This document shows positions 1-8,132 of a DNA stretch of 23,274 bases, piece after piece. Below the pieces are notes generated by a model. It saw only the letters and a program-made list of their open reading frames with translations. It searched no databases and was not told the origin of the DNA. A program made the position numbers and the translations under genes. Location: the NCBI GenBank assembly GCA_000434555.1, contig FR880102.1, positions 1 to 23,274 of the forward strand, given 5' to 3'. Origin of the DNA: Clostridium sp. CAG:524 (GTDB lineage Bacteria; Bacillota_I; Bacilli_A; RF39; UBA660). Position 1 is the stretch's first letter. Every line of letters begins with the position of its first letter.

Positions 1-509
<509 letters not shown>

Positions 510-620
510 AATTCTTTTTATTGTTAAAGAATTGATTTCAATTAATCCTGTCTACAAAACTCATTATTTTACTTAGTTTTCAAAGATCATTTCAATCGCA
601 TTTCCTGCGGTTGCTCATAT
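510..620 (-). promoter_or_regulatory. rRNA leader with boxA-like antitermination site
   Basis: This is the transcribed leader between the last rRNA promoter and 16S. On the minus strand, 574-589 reads TGATCTTTGAAAACTA, the usual Firmicutes pre-16S boxA-like motif, which recruits NusB/S10 antitermination factors. A palindrome AATTG-A-TTTCAATT lies at 530-544 and probably forms part of the stem that pairs with the 16S 3' flank for RNase III processing, but the partner strand is outside the window. A small CGCA-GGAAA-TGCG hairpin lies near the transcript start (about 597-609). The leader role is inferred from position and motif. Confidence 0.75.
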
Positions 621-649
621 AATATAACACGTTATTTTATCAATGTCAA
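621..649 (-). promoter_or_regulatory. rrn promoter P1 (nearest to 16S)
   Basis: The -35 is TTGACA (644-649) and the -10 is TATATT (621-626), with exactly 17 bp between them. A-tracts upstream of the -35 look like an UP element. The text around both boxes (A6-GTTA-TTGACA and GTGTTATATTA) is shared with the two promoters upstream. The seventh base after the -10 is G, a likely start nucleotide. Confidence 0.93.
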
Positions 650-765
650 TAACTTTTTTGCATTTTTTTAACTTTTTTTATTTTAAATTTTTAATGCTTT
701 ACTTATTGACTTTAAATAAGTATTTATTATATTTTTTGCATTCCCTTTTTCGTGAATGCCCATTT

Positions 766-794
766 AATATAACACTTAGTAACTTTATTGTCAA
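766..794 (-). promoter_or_regulatory. rrn promoter P2 (middle)
   Basis: The -35 is TTGACA (789-794), followed by a 17-bp spacer and a -10 TATATT (766-771). It shares the GTGTTATATTA block and the upstream A6 tract with the other two rrn promoters. It lies 145 bp upstream of P1. A GCATTC/GAATGC stem (738-743 with 754-759) would form at the start of its transcript. The seventh base after the -10 is G. Confidence 0.93.
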
Positions 795-915
795 CACTTT
801 TTTGATATTTTTTTTATTTTTTTATTTTTCAATATTATTTAATGCAAAATATCAATTTTTAGTGCATTACTAACGCCATATTTAATTTTTTGCTCTCTTT
901 CACAAGTGCCAGACT

Positions 916-944
916 AATATAACACTTCAGAGTGTGTATGTCAA
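916..944 (-). promoter_or_regulatory. rrn promoter P3 (distal)
   Basis: The -35 is TTGACA (939-944), followed by a 17-bp spacer and a -10 TATATT (916-921). It lies 150 bp upstream of P2 and carries the same flanking blocks. It starts directly after the terminator of the ntdP gene, so the rRNA unit is insulated from the upstream gene. The seventh base after the -10 is G. Confidence 0.93.
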
Positions 945-946
945 CA

Positions 947-990
947 ACTTTTTTCAAAAAATTAAAAAAGTATCATTTTTTTGATACTTT
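947..990 (-). terminator. intrinsic terminator after ntdP
   Basis: On the minus strand a 9-bp stem (990-982 with 975-967, AAAGTATCA/TGATACTTT) has a 6-base loop and is followed by TTTTTTAATTTTTT. It ends the ntdP transcript just before the distal rrn promoter. Confidence 0.85.
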
Positions 991-1022
991 ATTCCATTTT
1001 ATGCATTAATTATATGTCAAAA

Positions 1023-1553
1023 TTAATTTTTCTTAACTTTTTTAAAGATATTGTAATAATATTCAATGCATTTTTCATTAAAAGGAAATTCACCTGTTTT
1101 TTTCATTTCTATCAAAGCCGATAGTTCTTCCTTTATAATATAATTAATTTCTTTTGGATACTTCATAAGCTTTTTATGATAATTATATTCATTTCTATCC
1201 AATATTTTGAACGCACCATCGCTAAATACTCTTAAATCTAGGTCATAGTCAATATATTTTACAACATTTTCATCAATAACATATGGACTTGCTATGTTGC
1301 AATAATAAAAAATTCCATTTGATTTAAGTTGTGCAATAATATTAAACCACCTATTATTGTAAAAAAACATAATGGCTGGTTCTTTAGTTCTCCAAGTTCT
1401 TCCATCTTGTTTAGTAACTAAAACATTTTCATTTCCAAGAACTATATAGTCTCTTTTGATATCCAAAACATAAGCAACATTCCACGATTTATGAATTGTG
1501 CCGTTATGCTTATAACAATGAATCACAAGTGTGTCTCCTACTTTTAAATTCAT
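1023..1553 (-). CDS. ntdP: Nucleoside tri-/diphosphate phosphatase, DUF402 family (NtdP/YgaC)
   Basis: The 176-aa protein matches the whole length of the B. subtilis YgaC / S. aureus NtdP family, a metal-dependent cytosolic enzyme that hydrolyses terminal phosphates of nucleoside tri- and diphosphates. Visible family signatures are YKHNGTIHKSW near residue 14, the DGRTW and KEPAI block (about 50-61), FNIIAQL, YYCNIASPY (about 83-91) and YIDYDLDLRVF (about 101-111), which supplies acidic metal ligands. The start at 1553 has an AGAGGTG ribosome-binding site 6-7 bases upstream. It appears monocistronic, with its own promoter and terminator. Family assignment is firm; the physiological substrate is not visible in sequence. 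Confidence 0.9.
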   Translation of the reverse strand: MNLKVGDTLVIHCYKHNGTIHKSWNVAYVLDIKRDYIVLGNENVLVTKQDGRTWRTKEPAIMFFYNNRWFNIIAQLKSNGIFYYCNIASPYVIDENVVKYIDYDLDLRVFSDGAFKILDRNEYNYHKKLMKYPKEINYIIKEELSALIEMKKTGEFPFNEKCIEYYYNIFKKVKKN

Positions 1554-1575
1554 AAGACACCTCTTTCACAATAAC

Positions 1576-1604
1576 ATATTATCACATTATCCTTCATTAA
1601 TCAA
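1576..1604 (-). promoter_or_regulatory. probable promoter of ntdP
   Basis: TTGATT (1599-1604) and TAATAT (1576-1581) are separated by 17 bp, with the start codon 23 bases downstream of the -10. An overlapping alternative uses GATAAT as the -10 with TTGGAC 18 bp upstream. Either reading is only a moderate match to the SigA consensus. Confidence 0.45.
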
Positions 1605-1614
1605 ATGGTGTCCA

Positions 1615-1652
1615 ACTAAAATAAAAGTAATTTACTATTTTTAGTAAACTAC
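1615..1652 (-). terminator. intrinsic terminator of the S41 protease gene
   Basis: A 10-bp stem with one G-U pair (1652-1643 with 1636-1627) and a 6-base loop is followed by TTTTATTTT on the minus strand. The protease stop codon (1649-1651) is inside the 5' arm of the stem. Confidence 0.85.
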
Positions 1653-2821
1653 TTAACGCTCTCTATTGCCCTATCTAATTGTTTATTTATATCTTTTTCT
1701 TCAATGTCAGGTTCAATTCCCTTTTCGTTAATACTTTCGCCTTTAGGTCCAAGCCAATACGCACTAGTATATTTAACCATTGCTCCGCTTGATAATATTT
1801 CAGTTTCTTGAACAGTTCCTTTTCCAAATGACTTAATTCCTACTACACTAGCATTAAGATTATCTTTAAGAGCTAAAGTAAGAACTTCTGAAGCTGACGC
1901 ACTATATCCATTAATTAATATTGCTATTTTATTAAACTTTCTATATACCCCATTTTTAGCTTCATATTTTGTTATTTTTGAATTCTTGTCCTTTAGTTGG
2001 TAAACAACGCTGTTTTTCTTTAAAAATAAGGATGCAGTGCTATATGCTGCACTTAAATATCCGCCTGTGTTATCTCTAACATCAATTACAAGTGAATTAA
2101 CGTTTTTTCCAAATCCATCAAGTGATTTTTTAACAAGTTCACTTGTCGTTGCTGAAAATGTTTCTATTTTAATATATCCAACATTGTCGTGTACTTCACT
2201 TTTAACAGATTCAATCGTTACATCTCTTCTTGTCAGTGTTGTTTTATATTCTTTGTTATTTCTTTTATATGTTATTGTGTATTTATCTTTCTTTCCATTC
2301 TTAATTGTATTTGACATATATTTAAATTCTTTGTCTTTTAAATTTACATCATCAAGTTTTAATAATATATCTCCTTTTTTAAGTCCTGCAGCACTTGCTG
2401 GTGAATTACTAAATACTTGATTGATAATAATCTCTTTGTCCTTTGTTAAAGTTATTTCTACACCTATACCTGTATATTTACCGTTTAATTGTTCTTGCAA
2501 ACTGTCAGTAACATCTTTATTCATGTATACACTGTAATCATCTTCTAAGTAGCTATACATTCCTGCTATAGCCGATTCAATTAGTTTCTTCTTATCAACT
2601 TCTTTAACATAACTATTTACAATGTGGTCATAACTCTCAATAAATTCATTTAAATCGTCTTTATCATCGTTACTTGCTGATATATATATTTTATCGTAAT
2701 TTTTATATACTATAAGTCCACTACATACACTAACAATAATGCCTGTAATTATAATTATAACTATTACTTCAACTATATTAAAATCAGTAGTTTTCTTTAT
2801 AATGTTGTTCTCTTTATTCAT
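1649..2821 (-). CDS. Membrane-anchored S41 C-terminal processing protease (CtpA/CtpB-like)
   Basis: The 390-aa protein has a short Lys/Asn-rich cytoplasmic start and one membrane anchor (about residues 16-38). A helical region follows, then a PDZ domain (about 115-200, with the GKYTGIG start and SPASAAGLKKGD). The S41 serine protease core spans about 210-375. The catalytic set is visible as Ser309 in GYSASASE, Lys334 in SFGKGTVQ and Gln338. The family trims extracytoplasmic proteins from their C-termini. In spore formers CtpB cleaves the SpoIVFA signalling protein; whether that applies here is open, although spo0A elsewhere in the window makes it plausible. The AGAGAGAGTG ribosome-binding site fits the ATG at 2821. 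It is a single gene between its own promoter and terminator. Confidence 0.92.
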   Translation of the reverse strand: MNKENNIIKKTTDFNIVEVIVIIIITGIIVSVCSGLIVYKNYDKIYISASNDDKDDLNEFIESYDHIVNSYVKEVDKKKLIESAIAGMYSYLEDDYSVYMNKDVTDSLQEQLNGKYTGIGVEITLTKDKEIIINQVFSNSPASAAGLKKGDILLKLDDVNLKDKEFKYMSNTIKNGKKDKYTITYKRNNKEYKTTLTRRDVTIESVKSEVHDNVGYIKIETFSATTSELVKKSLDGFGKNVNSLVIDVRDNTGGYLSAAYSTASLFLKKNSVVYQLKDKNSKITKYEAKNGVYRKFNKIAILINGYSASASEVLTLALKDNLNASVVGIKSFGKGTVQETEILSSGAMVKYTSAYWLGPKGESINEKGIEPDIEEKDINKQLDRAIESVK

Positions 2822-2849
2822 ATACTTTTTTCACTCTCTCTACTATGTC

Positions 2850-2855
2850 ATTATA
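2850..2855 (-). promoter_or_regulatory. -10 element of the S41 protease gene
   Basis: A perfect TATAAT on the minus strand lies 28 bases before the ATG. The sequence 17 bp upstream (TTTTAA) is a poor -35. The rest of 2856-3000 is AT-rich non-coding DNA in which nothing else is recognisable. Confidence 0.5.
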
Positions 2856-3000
2856 CAACAAAGAATAATAATTTAAAAGACCCAAACATTAAAAATTAAT
2901 TACAATGAAAATATTAAAAATTAGACCCTTAAATATTATTTGAGTTTTGTAAGTGTTTTATCTTATTATAAAGCATTTAAATATTTTTATGGATTTTGAG

Positions 3001-3031
3001 AATAAAAAAAGAATTAGATTAAACTAATTCT
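3001..3031 (-). terminator. terminator of the S10-spc-alpha operon
   Basis: An 8-bp stem AGAATTAG/CTAATTCT (3031-3024 with 3017-3010) and a 6-base loop are followed by TTTTTTTATT on the minus strand. The rplQ stop codon lies in the loop region (3019-3021). It closes the roughly 14-kb operon. Confidence 0.9.
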
Positions 3032-3363
3032 AATCTTACGATTAAAGCGTCGTCTCCAATTCTTTCTTTTAGTTTGATTATTCTAGTATATCCACCGTTT
3101 CTATCTTTATAAGTAACAGCATATTCATCGAATAATTTTTTAACTAAATCTTTATCATTATTTAAGAAAGCAAGTGCTTTTCTTCTAGAATTAAGATCTC
3201 CTTTTTTAGCGTATGTAATCATTTTATCTACGAACTTGCGAACTTCTTTAGCTCTTTGTTCTGTAGTTTGAACAAAACCATTTTTAAGAACATCTTTAGT
3301 TAAACTAGATAGAATACTTCTTCTAACACGAGTTTCTCTATTTAATTTTCTATATAATGCCAT
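3019..3363 (-). CDS. rplQ: Large-subunit ribosomal protein L17
   Basis: The 114-aa protein has the L17 start ALYRKLNRE...RRSILSSLTKDVL and the C-terminal RNGGYTRIIKLKERIGD.A motif. It binds 23S rRNA near the tunnel exit of the 50S subunit. It is the last gene of the alpha segment, 9 bases after rpoA, as in Bacillus. The TCCTCC complement (AGGAGGATATA) gives a strong ribosome-binding site. Length and sequence are ordinary for Bacillota. Confidence 0.98.
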   Translation of the reverse strand: MALYRKLNRETRVRRSILSSLTKDVLKNGFVQTTEQRAKEVRKFVDKMITYAKKGDLNSRRKALAFLNNDKDLVKKLFDEYAVTYKDRNGGYTRIIKLKERIGDDALIVRLELV

Positions 3364-3372
3364 TATATCCTC

Positions 3373-4320
3373 CTAATCCTCATCGCGGAACTTAAGTCCC
3401 ATATCTTTAACTTTGTCTAATACTTCTTTTAAAGATTTCTTACCAAGATTTCTAATTTTCATCATTTCTGATTCGCTCTTAGATGTTAAATCTTGTAATG
3501 TATGAATAGCATCTCTCTTTAAGCAATTATAAGCTCTTACAGATAAATCTAATTCTTCAATAGGAGTTTCTAATGTTTTTTGAACAGAATTTTCTTCTTT
3601 ATCAGCTAAAACACTTTCAAGTCCAGTTAAATTATGTAAATCAGTAATAACTTCAAAGTGATCGATAATAATTTTAGCAGCACGCGCTACAGCTTCTTCT
3701 GGCTTAACACTTCCGTTAGTCCAAACATTTAAAATTAATTTATCATAATTATCACTTTGTCCAACACGAGCAGTTTCAACTTCATAACTAACTCTTTCAA
3801 TAGGACTGTATAATGAATCAATACCAATTGCTCCTACTACATCTTTAACAGCAATAGCGTTAATTTTTCCATCAACATATCCACGACCATTAGATACAGT
3901 CATAGTCATATCTAGACTTCCACCTTTTGATAAAGTAGCTATTAATAAATCTGGATTAATTATTTCAACTTCACCATTTTTATCAATATCAGAAGCATGT
4001 ACTTCTCCTTCTTTATTTGCTTTTAAATGTAATACTTGATCATTCTCACTATGATTTTTAAGAACTAATTTCTTTAAGTTAAGAATAATTTCAGTTACAT
4101 CTTCAACAACGCCATCCATTTTTTGAAATTCATGCATAACTCCTTCGATTTTAACATCAGTTATAGCACTACCTTCTAAACTAGATAACATAACTCTACG
4201 AAGAGCATTACCTATAGTTGTTCCAAAGCCTCTTTCAAGTGGCTCTAAAACGAATTTTCCATAATAATTACTTTCAACATATTCATTTACTTTGTAATCT
4301 GGTTTAATAAATTTTAACAT
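3373..4320 (-). CDS. rpoA: DNA-directed RNA polymerase subunit alpha
   Basis: The 315-aa protein has both domains. The N-terminal assembly domain (about 1-230) carries FVLEPLERGFGTTIGNALRR, which dimerises and docks beta and beta'. A short acidic linker follows (about 232-250). The C-terminal helix-hairpin-helix domain (about 250-310, LDLSVRAYNCLKR and RNLGKKSLKEV) binds UP elements and activators. The A-tract-rich rrn promoters in this window are the type of site this domain contacts. It sits between rpsK and rplQ as usual, with an AGGAAAGGGG ribosome-binding site. No anomalies are seen. Confidence 0.99.
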   Translation of the reverse strand: MLKFIKPDYKVNEYVESNYYGKFVLEPLERGFGTTIGNALRRVMLSSLEGSAITDVKIEGVMHEFQKMDGVVEDVTEIILNLKKLVLKNHSENDQVLHLKANKEGEVHASDIDKNGEVEIINPDLLIATLSKGGSLDMTMTVSNGRGYVDGKINAIAVKDVVGAIGIDSLYSPIERVSYEVETARVGQSDNYDKLILNVWTNGSVKPEEAVARAAKIIIDHFEVITDLHNLTGLESVLADKEENSVQKTLETPIEELDLSVRAYNCLKRDAIHTLQDLTSKSESEMMKIRNLGKKSLKEVLDKVKDMGLKFRDED

Positions 4321-4340
4321 GGTTTTTCCCCTTTCCTAAA

Positions 4341-4724
4341 CTATATACGTCTTCTCTTAGGTGGTCTACATCCATTATGTGGTACTGGTGTAACATCATT
4401 AATAGCTGTAATTTCAAGTCCTGCAGTTTGTAAACTTCTAACAGCTGTTTCACGTCCTCCACCAATTCCTTTAACGAATACTTCTACTTTTCTAATTCCA
4501 GCATCATAAGCAGCTTTACCAGCAGCTTCAGCGCTCATACCAGCAGCAAAAGGAGTTTTCTTTTTACTTCCTTTATATCCTACTGTTCCTGAAGAAGCCC
4601 AGCTAATTACTCCACCTTCTTTATCAGTAATAGTTACGATTGTATTATTAAATGTAGAGTGAATATGTGCTTGACCTTCAGTGATATCTCTCTTTGCTTT
4701 TCTTTTTCTTCTATTATAAGCCAT
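4341..4724 (-). CDS. rpsK: Small-subunit ribosomal protein S11
   Basis: The 127-aa protein shows the S11 core AHIHSTFNNTIVTITD, SSGTVGYKGSKKKTPFAA and the C-terminal DVTPVPHNGCRPPKRRRI. It sits on the 30S platform and contacts mRNA near the E site. It lies between rpsM and rpoA. An AGGAGGGATAACTT ribosome-binding site fits the start at 4724. The length is typical. Confidence 0.99.
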   Translation of the reverse strand: MAYNRRKRKAKRDITEGQAHIHSTFNNTIVTITDKEGGVISWASSGTVGYKGSKKKTPFAAGMSAEAAGKAAYDAGIRKVEVFVKGIGGGRETAVRSLQTAGLEITAINDVTPVPHNGCRPPKRRRI

Positions 4725-4743
4725 AAGTTATCCCTCCTATTTC

Positions 4744-5109
4744 CTATTTCTTCTTATTAGCAATAGTCTTTGGTTTACCTTTACGAGTTCTAGCATTTCT
4801 ACTAGTATGTTGTCCTCTTACTGGTAAGCCCTTTTTATGTCTTGTACCTTGATATGAGTTGATTTCCATTTTAGTTTTAATGTTCATTTCAACTTCACGT
4901 TTTAAGTCTCCTACTAATACATATTTATCAGCAGCTGCTCTTAAACGATTAATTTCATCAACAGTTAAATTATCAGTTCTAGTATCTTCACTAACATTTG
5001 CATCACTACAAATTTCATGAGCTCTAGTTGGACCAACACCATAAATGTAAGTAAGTGCTACTACTATTCTCTTATTCTTTGGTAAGTCAATATTTTTAAT
5101 ACGTGCCAT
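4744..5109 (-). CDS. rpsM: Small-subunit ribosomal protein S13
   Basis: The 121-aa protein carries ARIKNIDLPKNKR, ALTYIYGVGPTRA (helix-two-turn-helix) and the basic tail GLPVRGQHTSRNARTRKG near the C-terminus, which reaches the P-site tRNA. It is located in the 30S head and forms the B1 bridges. It follows rpmJ and precedes rpsK. An AGGAGGAAAATATG context supports the start. No irregularities are seen. Confidence 0.99.
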   Translation of the reverse strand: MARIKNIDLPKNKRIVVALTYIYGVGPTRAHEICSDANVSEDTRTDNLTVDEINRLRAAADKYVLVGDLKREVEMNIKTKMEINSYQGTRHKKGLPVRGQHTSRNARTRKGKPKTIANKKK

Positions 5110-5122
5110 ATTTTCCTCCTAC

Positions 5123-5236
5123 TTAACCTTGTCTTTGTTTATGTTTTGGGTTTTCACAAATTACCCTAACAGTTCCGTTTCTTTTAATAATTTTGCATTT
5201 GTCGCAAATCTTTTTTACTGATGGTCTTACTTTCAT
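5123..5236 (-). CDS. rpmJ: Large-subunit ribosomal protein L36, zinc-binding form
   Basis: This 37-codon gene reads MKVRPSVKKICDKCKIIKRN in its first 20 residues and ends at TAA (5123-5125). The zinc ligands Cys11, Cys14, Cys27 and His32 are all present, so this is the zinc-requiring (C+) paralogue. L36 is a small 50S protein that helps fold 23S rRNA domains II, V and VI. Gene order infA-rpmJ-rpsM is the Bacillus order. A GGAGGGATTAGA ribosome-binding site precedes the ATG at 5236. Confidence 0.97.
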   Translation of the reverse strand: MKVRPSVKKICDKCKIIKRNGTVRVICENPKHKQRQG

Positions 5237-5249
5237 TCTAATCCCTCCA

Positions 5250-5471
5250 TTATTTTCTATAAATTATACGCCCACGTGTTAAATCACAAATAGGTATTTC
5301 CATAAGCACTGTATCACCTGGGTAAATACGAATCATGTTTAAACGCATTTTTCCAGAAACGCGGGCTTCCACGATGTGCCCATTATCAAGTTTTACTTTG
5401 AAGTCTCCTCCAGGTAAAACTTCTAATACCTTTCCTTCAAGCTCAATATAACCGTCTTTTTCTTTGGCCAT
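5250..5471 (-). CDS. infA: Translation initiation factor IF-1
   Basis: The 73-aa single OB-fold protein has AKEKDGYIELEGKVLEVLPG, VKLDNGHIVEARVSGKMR, RIYPGDTVLMEI and DLTRGRIIYR, the complete IF-1 set. It occupies the 30S A site during initiation and cooperates with IF-2 and IF-3. It starts only 4 bases after the TGA stop of map, so coupled translation is likely. The length is typical. Confidence 0.98.
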   Translation of the reverse strand: MAKEKDGYIELEGKVLEVLPGGDFKVKLDNGHIVEARVSGKMRLNMIRIYPGDTVLMEIPICDLTRGRIIYRK

Positions 5472-5475
5472 GTTT

Positions 5476-6225
5476 TCACTCTCCTGTTAAAATCTCATAA
5501 CCATCTTTAGTTACAAGAATAGTATGTTCAAAATGCGCAGCAGGACTACCATCACGAGTGACAATTCCCCACTCATCTTCAAGTAACCATACTTGTTTAG
5601 TACCAAGACTAAACATAGGTTCAATAGCTAAGGTCATACCTTCTTTAAGTATTATTCCTTCACTTTCATGATTACTAAGATTAGGAATATATGGATCTTC
5701 ATGAAGATTACGTCCAACACCATGTCCAGTTAAACATTCAAATACTCCAAATCCATTTTCCTTAGCAACCTTACCAATCGCAGAACAAACATCATTTAAT
5801 TTTATTCCAGCTTTAACTACTTTAATTCCTTCGTATAAAGCTCTTCTTGTTTCATTAACAAGTCTTTCTGTATCCTTATCAACCTTACCTATTATATAAG
5901 TATAAGCTGAATCAGAATGATAACCTTTGTATATAGATCCAACATCTACTGAAACTATATCACCGTTTTTAATTATAGTATCATCAGGGATCCCATGAAC
6001 AACCATATCATTAATACTAACGCAGGATGAAGCGGGATACCCTTCATAATCAAGAAATGATGGTGTAGCATCATGACTAACAATGTAATCATATACATAT
6101 TTATCAATTTGCTTTGTAGTCATACCAGGTTTAATATAATCTTTTAAACTTGATAGAACTCCATAAGTAATCTCTCCAGATTTTCTCATAAGTTCAATTT
6201 CTTGTTTTGTCTTAATACTAATCAT
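5476..6225 (-). CDS. map: Methionine aminopeptidase, type I
   Basis: The 249-aa protein removes the initiator Met from nascent proteins. The pita-bread-fold residues are all visible: His77 (VVHGIP), the metal ligands Asp94 (VDVG), Asp105 (HSDSA), His168 (GHGVGRNLHE), Glu202 (AIEPMF) and Glu233 (FEHTILV). It lacks the N-terminal zinc-finger extension, as expected for type Ia. The start overlaps the end of adk by 8 bases (6218-6225), indicating translational coupling. The stop is TGA, which argues against a Mycoplasma-type code in which UGA is Trp. Confidence 0.98.
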   Translation of the reverse strand: MISIKTKQEIELMRKSGEITYGVLSSLKDYIKPGMTTKQIDKYVYDYIVSHDATPSFLDYEGYPASSCVSINDMVVHGIPDDTIIKNGDIVSVDVGSIYKGYHSDSAYTYIIGKVDKDTERLVNETRRALYEGIKVVKAGIKLNDVCSAIGKVAKENGFGVFECLTGHGVGRNLHEDPYIPNLSNHESEGIILKEGMTLAIEPMFSLGTKQVWLLEDEWGIVTRDGSPAAHFEHTILVTKDGYEILTGE

Positions 6226-6874
6226 TTTTACTTCCTATTTTCTTTTCAAATTCCATAAAAGTATCTTCAGCAGAACCATTTGCATCAAGTTCAACTAATA
6301 TACCTTTATTTCTATAATATTCAATTACCGGAGTACAATTTGTTACATAATTACTATAACCTTTTTTAAATGTTTCTTCATTATCATCATTACGAGTTAT
6401 AAGTGGCACGTTACACTCATCACACATACCTTCAACTTTAGGAGCATTTACTCCAGTAAGTCTATTATATGTTTTTTTACATTGAGGACAAATTTGTCTT
6501 CCAAGTGTTCTCTTAAGTGCCATATCGTAAGATACATTAAGAAGTACAGCATAATCGATATGAAGTCCTAACTCATCACAGATATTATTAATCGCAGTTA
6601 CTTGTGGCATATGTCTTGGATATCCATCAAGTATAAATCCACCTTTAACATCATCCTTCATAAGTCTTTCTTTCATAAGTTCATTAGTTATAGAGTCATC
6701 AACAAGTTCTCTTCTTGACTGAATTTCTCTTATCTTTTTTCCAAGTTCAGTACTTGGATCAACTCCCCTTAAAAGTTCACCAGCAGAGATGCAAACAAGA
6801 TTATATTTCTTATTTAGCATTGAAGCCATAGTACCTTTTCCTGCTGCTGGTGGTGCAATTAAAATTAGATTCAT
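6218..6874 (-). CDS. adk: Adenylate kinase, zinc-lid type
   Basis: The 218-aa enzyme interconverts ATP+AMP and 2 ADP. It has a P-loop at residues 7-15, an NMP-binding region with ISAGELLR (29-36), and GFILDGYPR (79-87). The lid carries four zinc cysteines, Cys129, Cys132 (CPQC), Cys151 and Cys154 (CDEC), as in Gram-positive enzymes. The P-loop is unusual: APPAAGKGT replaces the family GPPGAGKGT, so the first Walker A glycine and one inner glycine are both Ala, while the catalytic Gly-Lys-Gly-Thr is kept. It lies between secY (6-base gap) and map (8-base overlap), its standard spc-operon place. Confidence 0.98.
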   Translation of the reverse strand: MNLILIAPPAAGKGTMASMLNKKYNLVCISAGELLRGVDPSTELGKKIREIQSRRELVDDSITNELMKERLMKDDVKGGFILDGYPRHMPQVTAINNICDELGLHIDYAVLLNVSYDMALKRTLGRQICPQCKKTYNRLTGVNAPKVEGMCDECNVPLITRNDDNEETFKKGYSNYVTNCTPVIEYYRNKGILVELDANGSAEDTFMEFEKKIGSKND

Positions 6875-6880
6875 AAATTT

Positions 6881-8131
6881 TTATCTCCTATTATAATTTC
6901 TTGATGCAACAGAACTTTCAAGTTGTTTATATGTTTCAAGAACAACACCAACAGCAATTAATATTGATGTTCCACCTAATCTTACAGTTTCTGGAAGACC
7001 AGTTACTGCTGTGAAGATAATAGGTGCTGCTGCTATTAACGCTATAAATATAGCTCCTAAGAATGTAATTCTTGATAACACTTTTGATATATGTTTTTTA
7101 GTTTCACTTCCGGGTCTAATACCAGGAATATAGCCACCATTTTTGTTTAAATCTTTACTTAATTCTTCTGGATTAATTGTTAAGAAAGTATAAATGTATG
7201 TGAATGCTAATATAAGTGCTATATATACTATAAATCCAACAGGTTTAGTTGTTGATAAATAGTTATTAAAGAATGATAATACTTTAGCATTTTTAATAAA
7301 GTAACTTAATATTGATGGTATTCCCATAATTACACTTGCTATGATAACAGGCATAACACCAGCAGAATTTAATCTTAATGGTAAGAATGTTTGTTGTCCA
7401 CCATAACTTGATGAACTTCTATTTGAATATTGAATTGGTATTCTTCTTTCAGCTTCTTGAACAAATATTACTCCAACTATTATACCTAAATATAATAATA
7501 TAAATAGTATAAATGTTCCCCATGCAATAAATGTATTATTAGCATTTGGTATTAATGATTGAAATGCTGTTACAAACATACTTGGTAAAGTGTTAACGAT
7601 ACCAGCCATGATTATTAATGATACGCCATTTCCAATACCTTTATTAGTTATTTCATCTCCTAACCATAACAAGAAGGCAGTACCTGCTGTTAAGATTAAA
7701 GCAATTTTGAAATAAGTAATAGGTGCTTCAGTTTTACCCATGAACATCATAGGATAGAAAAATCCTTGGATAAATGCAATAGCAAGTCCAGCGTATCTAG
7801 TTATTTTATTAATCTTACGTCTTCCTTCTTCTCCCATTTCCTTTAACTCAGTAAAGTAAGGAATGATATCCATTTGTAAAATTTGAATAATTATTGAAGC
7901 TGTTATATAAGGCATAACGCCTAATGCGAAGATTGAGAATTGTTTTAGACCTCCACCACTCATAGCATTAAATAATTCTAAAAATCCAATATCTCCAGTT
8001 ATAACATTCATACCAGGAATTGTAATTGAATTACCTATTGCAAAGATAAATAATGCACCTAGCGTAAATAATATTCTAGTTCTTAAATCTTTGTTAGAAG
8101 ATCTAAATATTTGCTTAAATGTAGCAAACAT
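6881..8131 (-). CDS. secY: Preprotein translocase subunit SecY
   Basis: The 416-aa polytopic membrane protein has about ten predicted transmembrane helices. Family marks are IPGMNV near the start, the plug/second-helix region LKQFSIFALGVMPYITASII (about 61-80), RRIPIQYSNR in a cytoplasmic loop, LRLNSAGVMPVIIA (about 253-266), and GIRPG near 336-340 in the ribosome-contacting C4/C5 region. It forms the Sec channel with SecE and SecG, encoded elsewhere. It starts within a base or two of the rplO stop, in the conserved rplO-secY-adk order. It is slightly shorter than the roughly 430-aa norm but appears complete. Confidence 0.98.
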   Translation of the reverse strand: MFATFKQIFRSSNKDLRTRILFTLGALFIFAIGNSITIPGMNVITGDIGFLELFNAMSGGGLKQFSIFALGVMPYITASIIIQILQMDIIPYFTELKEMGEEGRRKINKITRYAGLAIAFIQGFFYPMMFMGKTEAPITYFKIALILTAGTAFLLWLGDEITNKGIGNGVSLIIMAGIVNTLPSMFVTAFQSLIPNANNTFIAWGTFILFILLYLGIIVGVIFVQEAERRIPIQYSNRSSSSYGGQQTFLPLRLNSAGVMPVIIASVIMGIPSILSYFIKNAKVLSFFNNYLSTTKPVGFIVYIALILAFTYIYTFLTINPEELSKDLNKNGGYIPGIRPGSETKKHISKVLSRITFLGAIFIALIAAAPIIFTAVTGLPETVRLGGTSILIAVGVVLETYKQLESSVASRNYNRR

Positions 8132-8132
8132 A

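Noticed and set aside
738..759. Terminator between rrn promoters P2 and P1
   Set aside because: GCATTC/GAATGC forms a stem, but on the transcribed strand it is followed by A residues, not T.
643..873. 76-codon plus-strand open frame in the rrn upstream region
   Set aside because: It is Phe/Leu-rich, covers two rRNA promoters on the other strand, and looks like translated A/T tracts.
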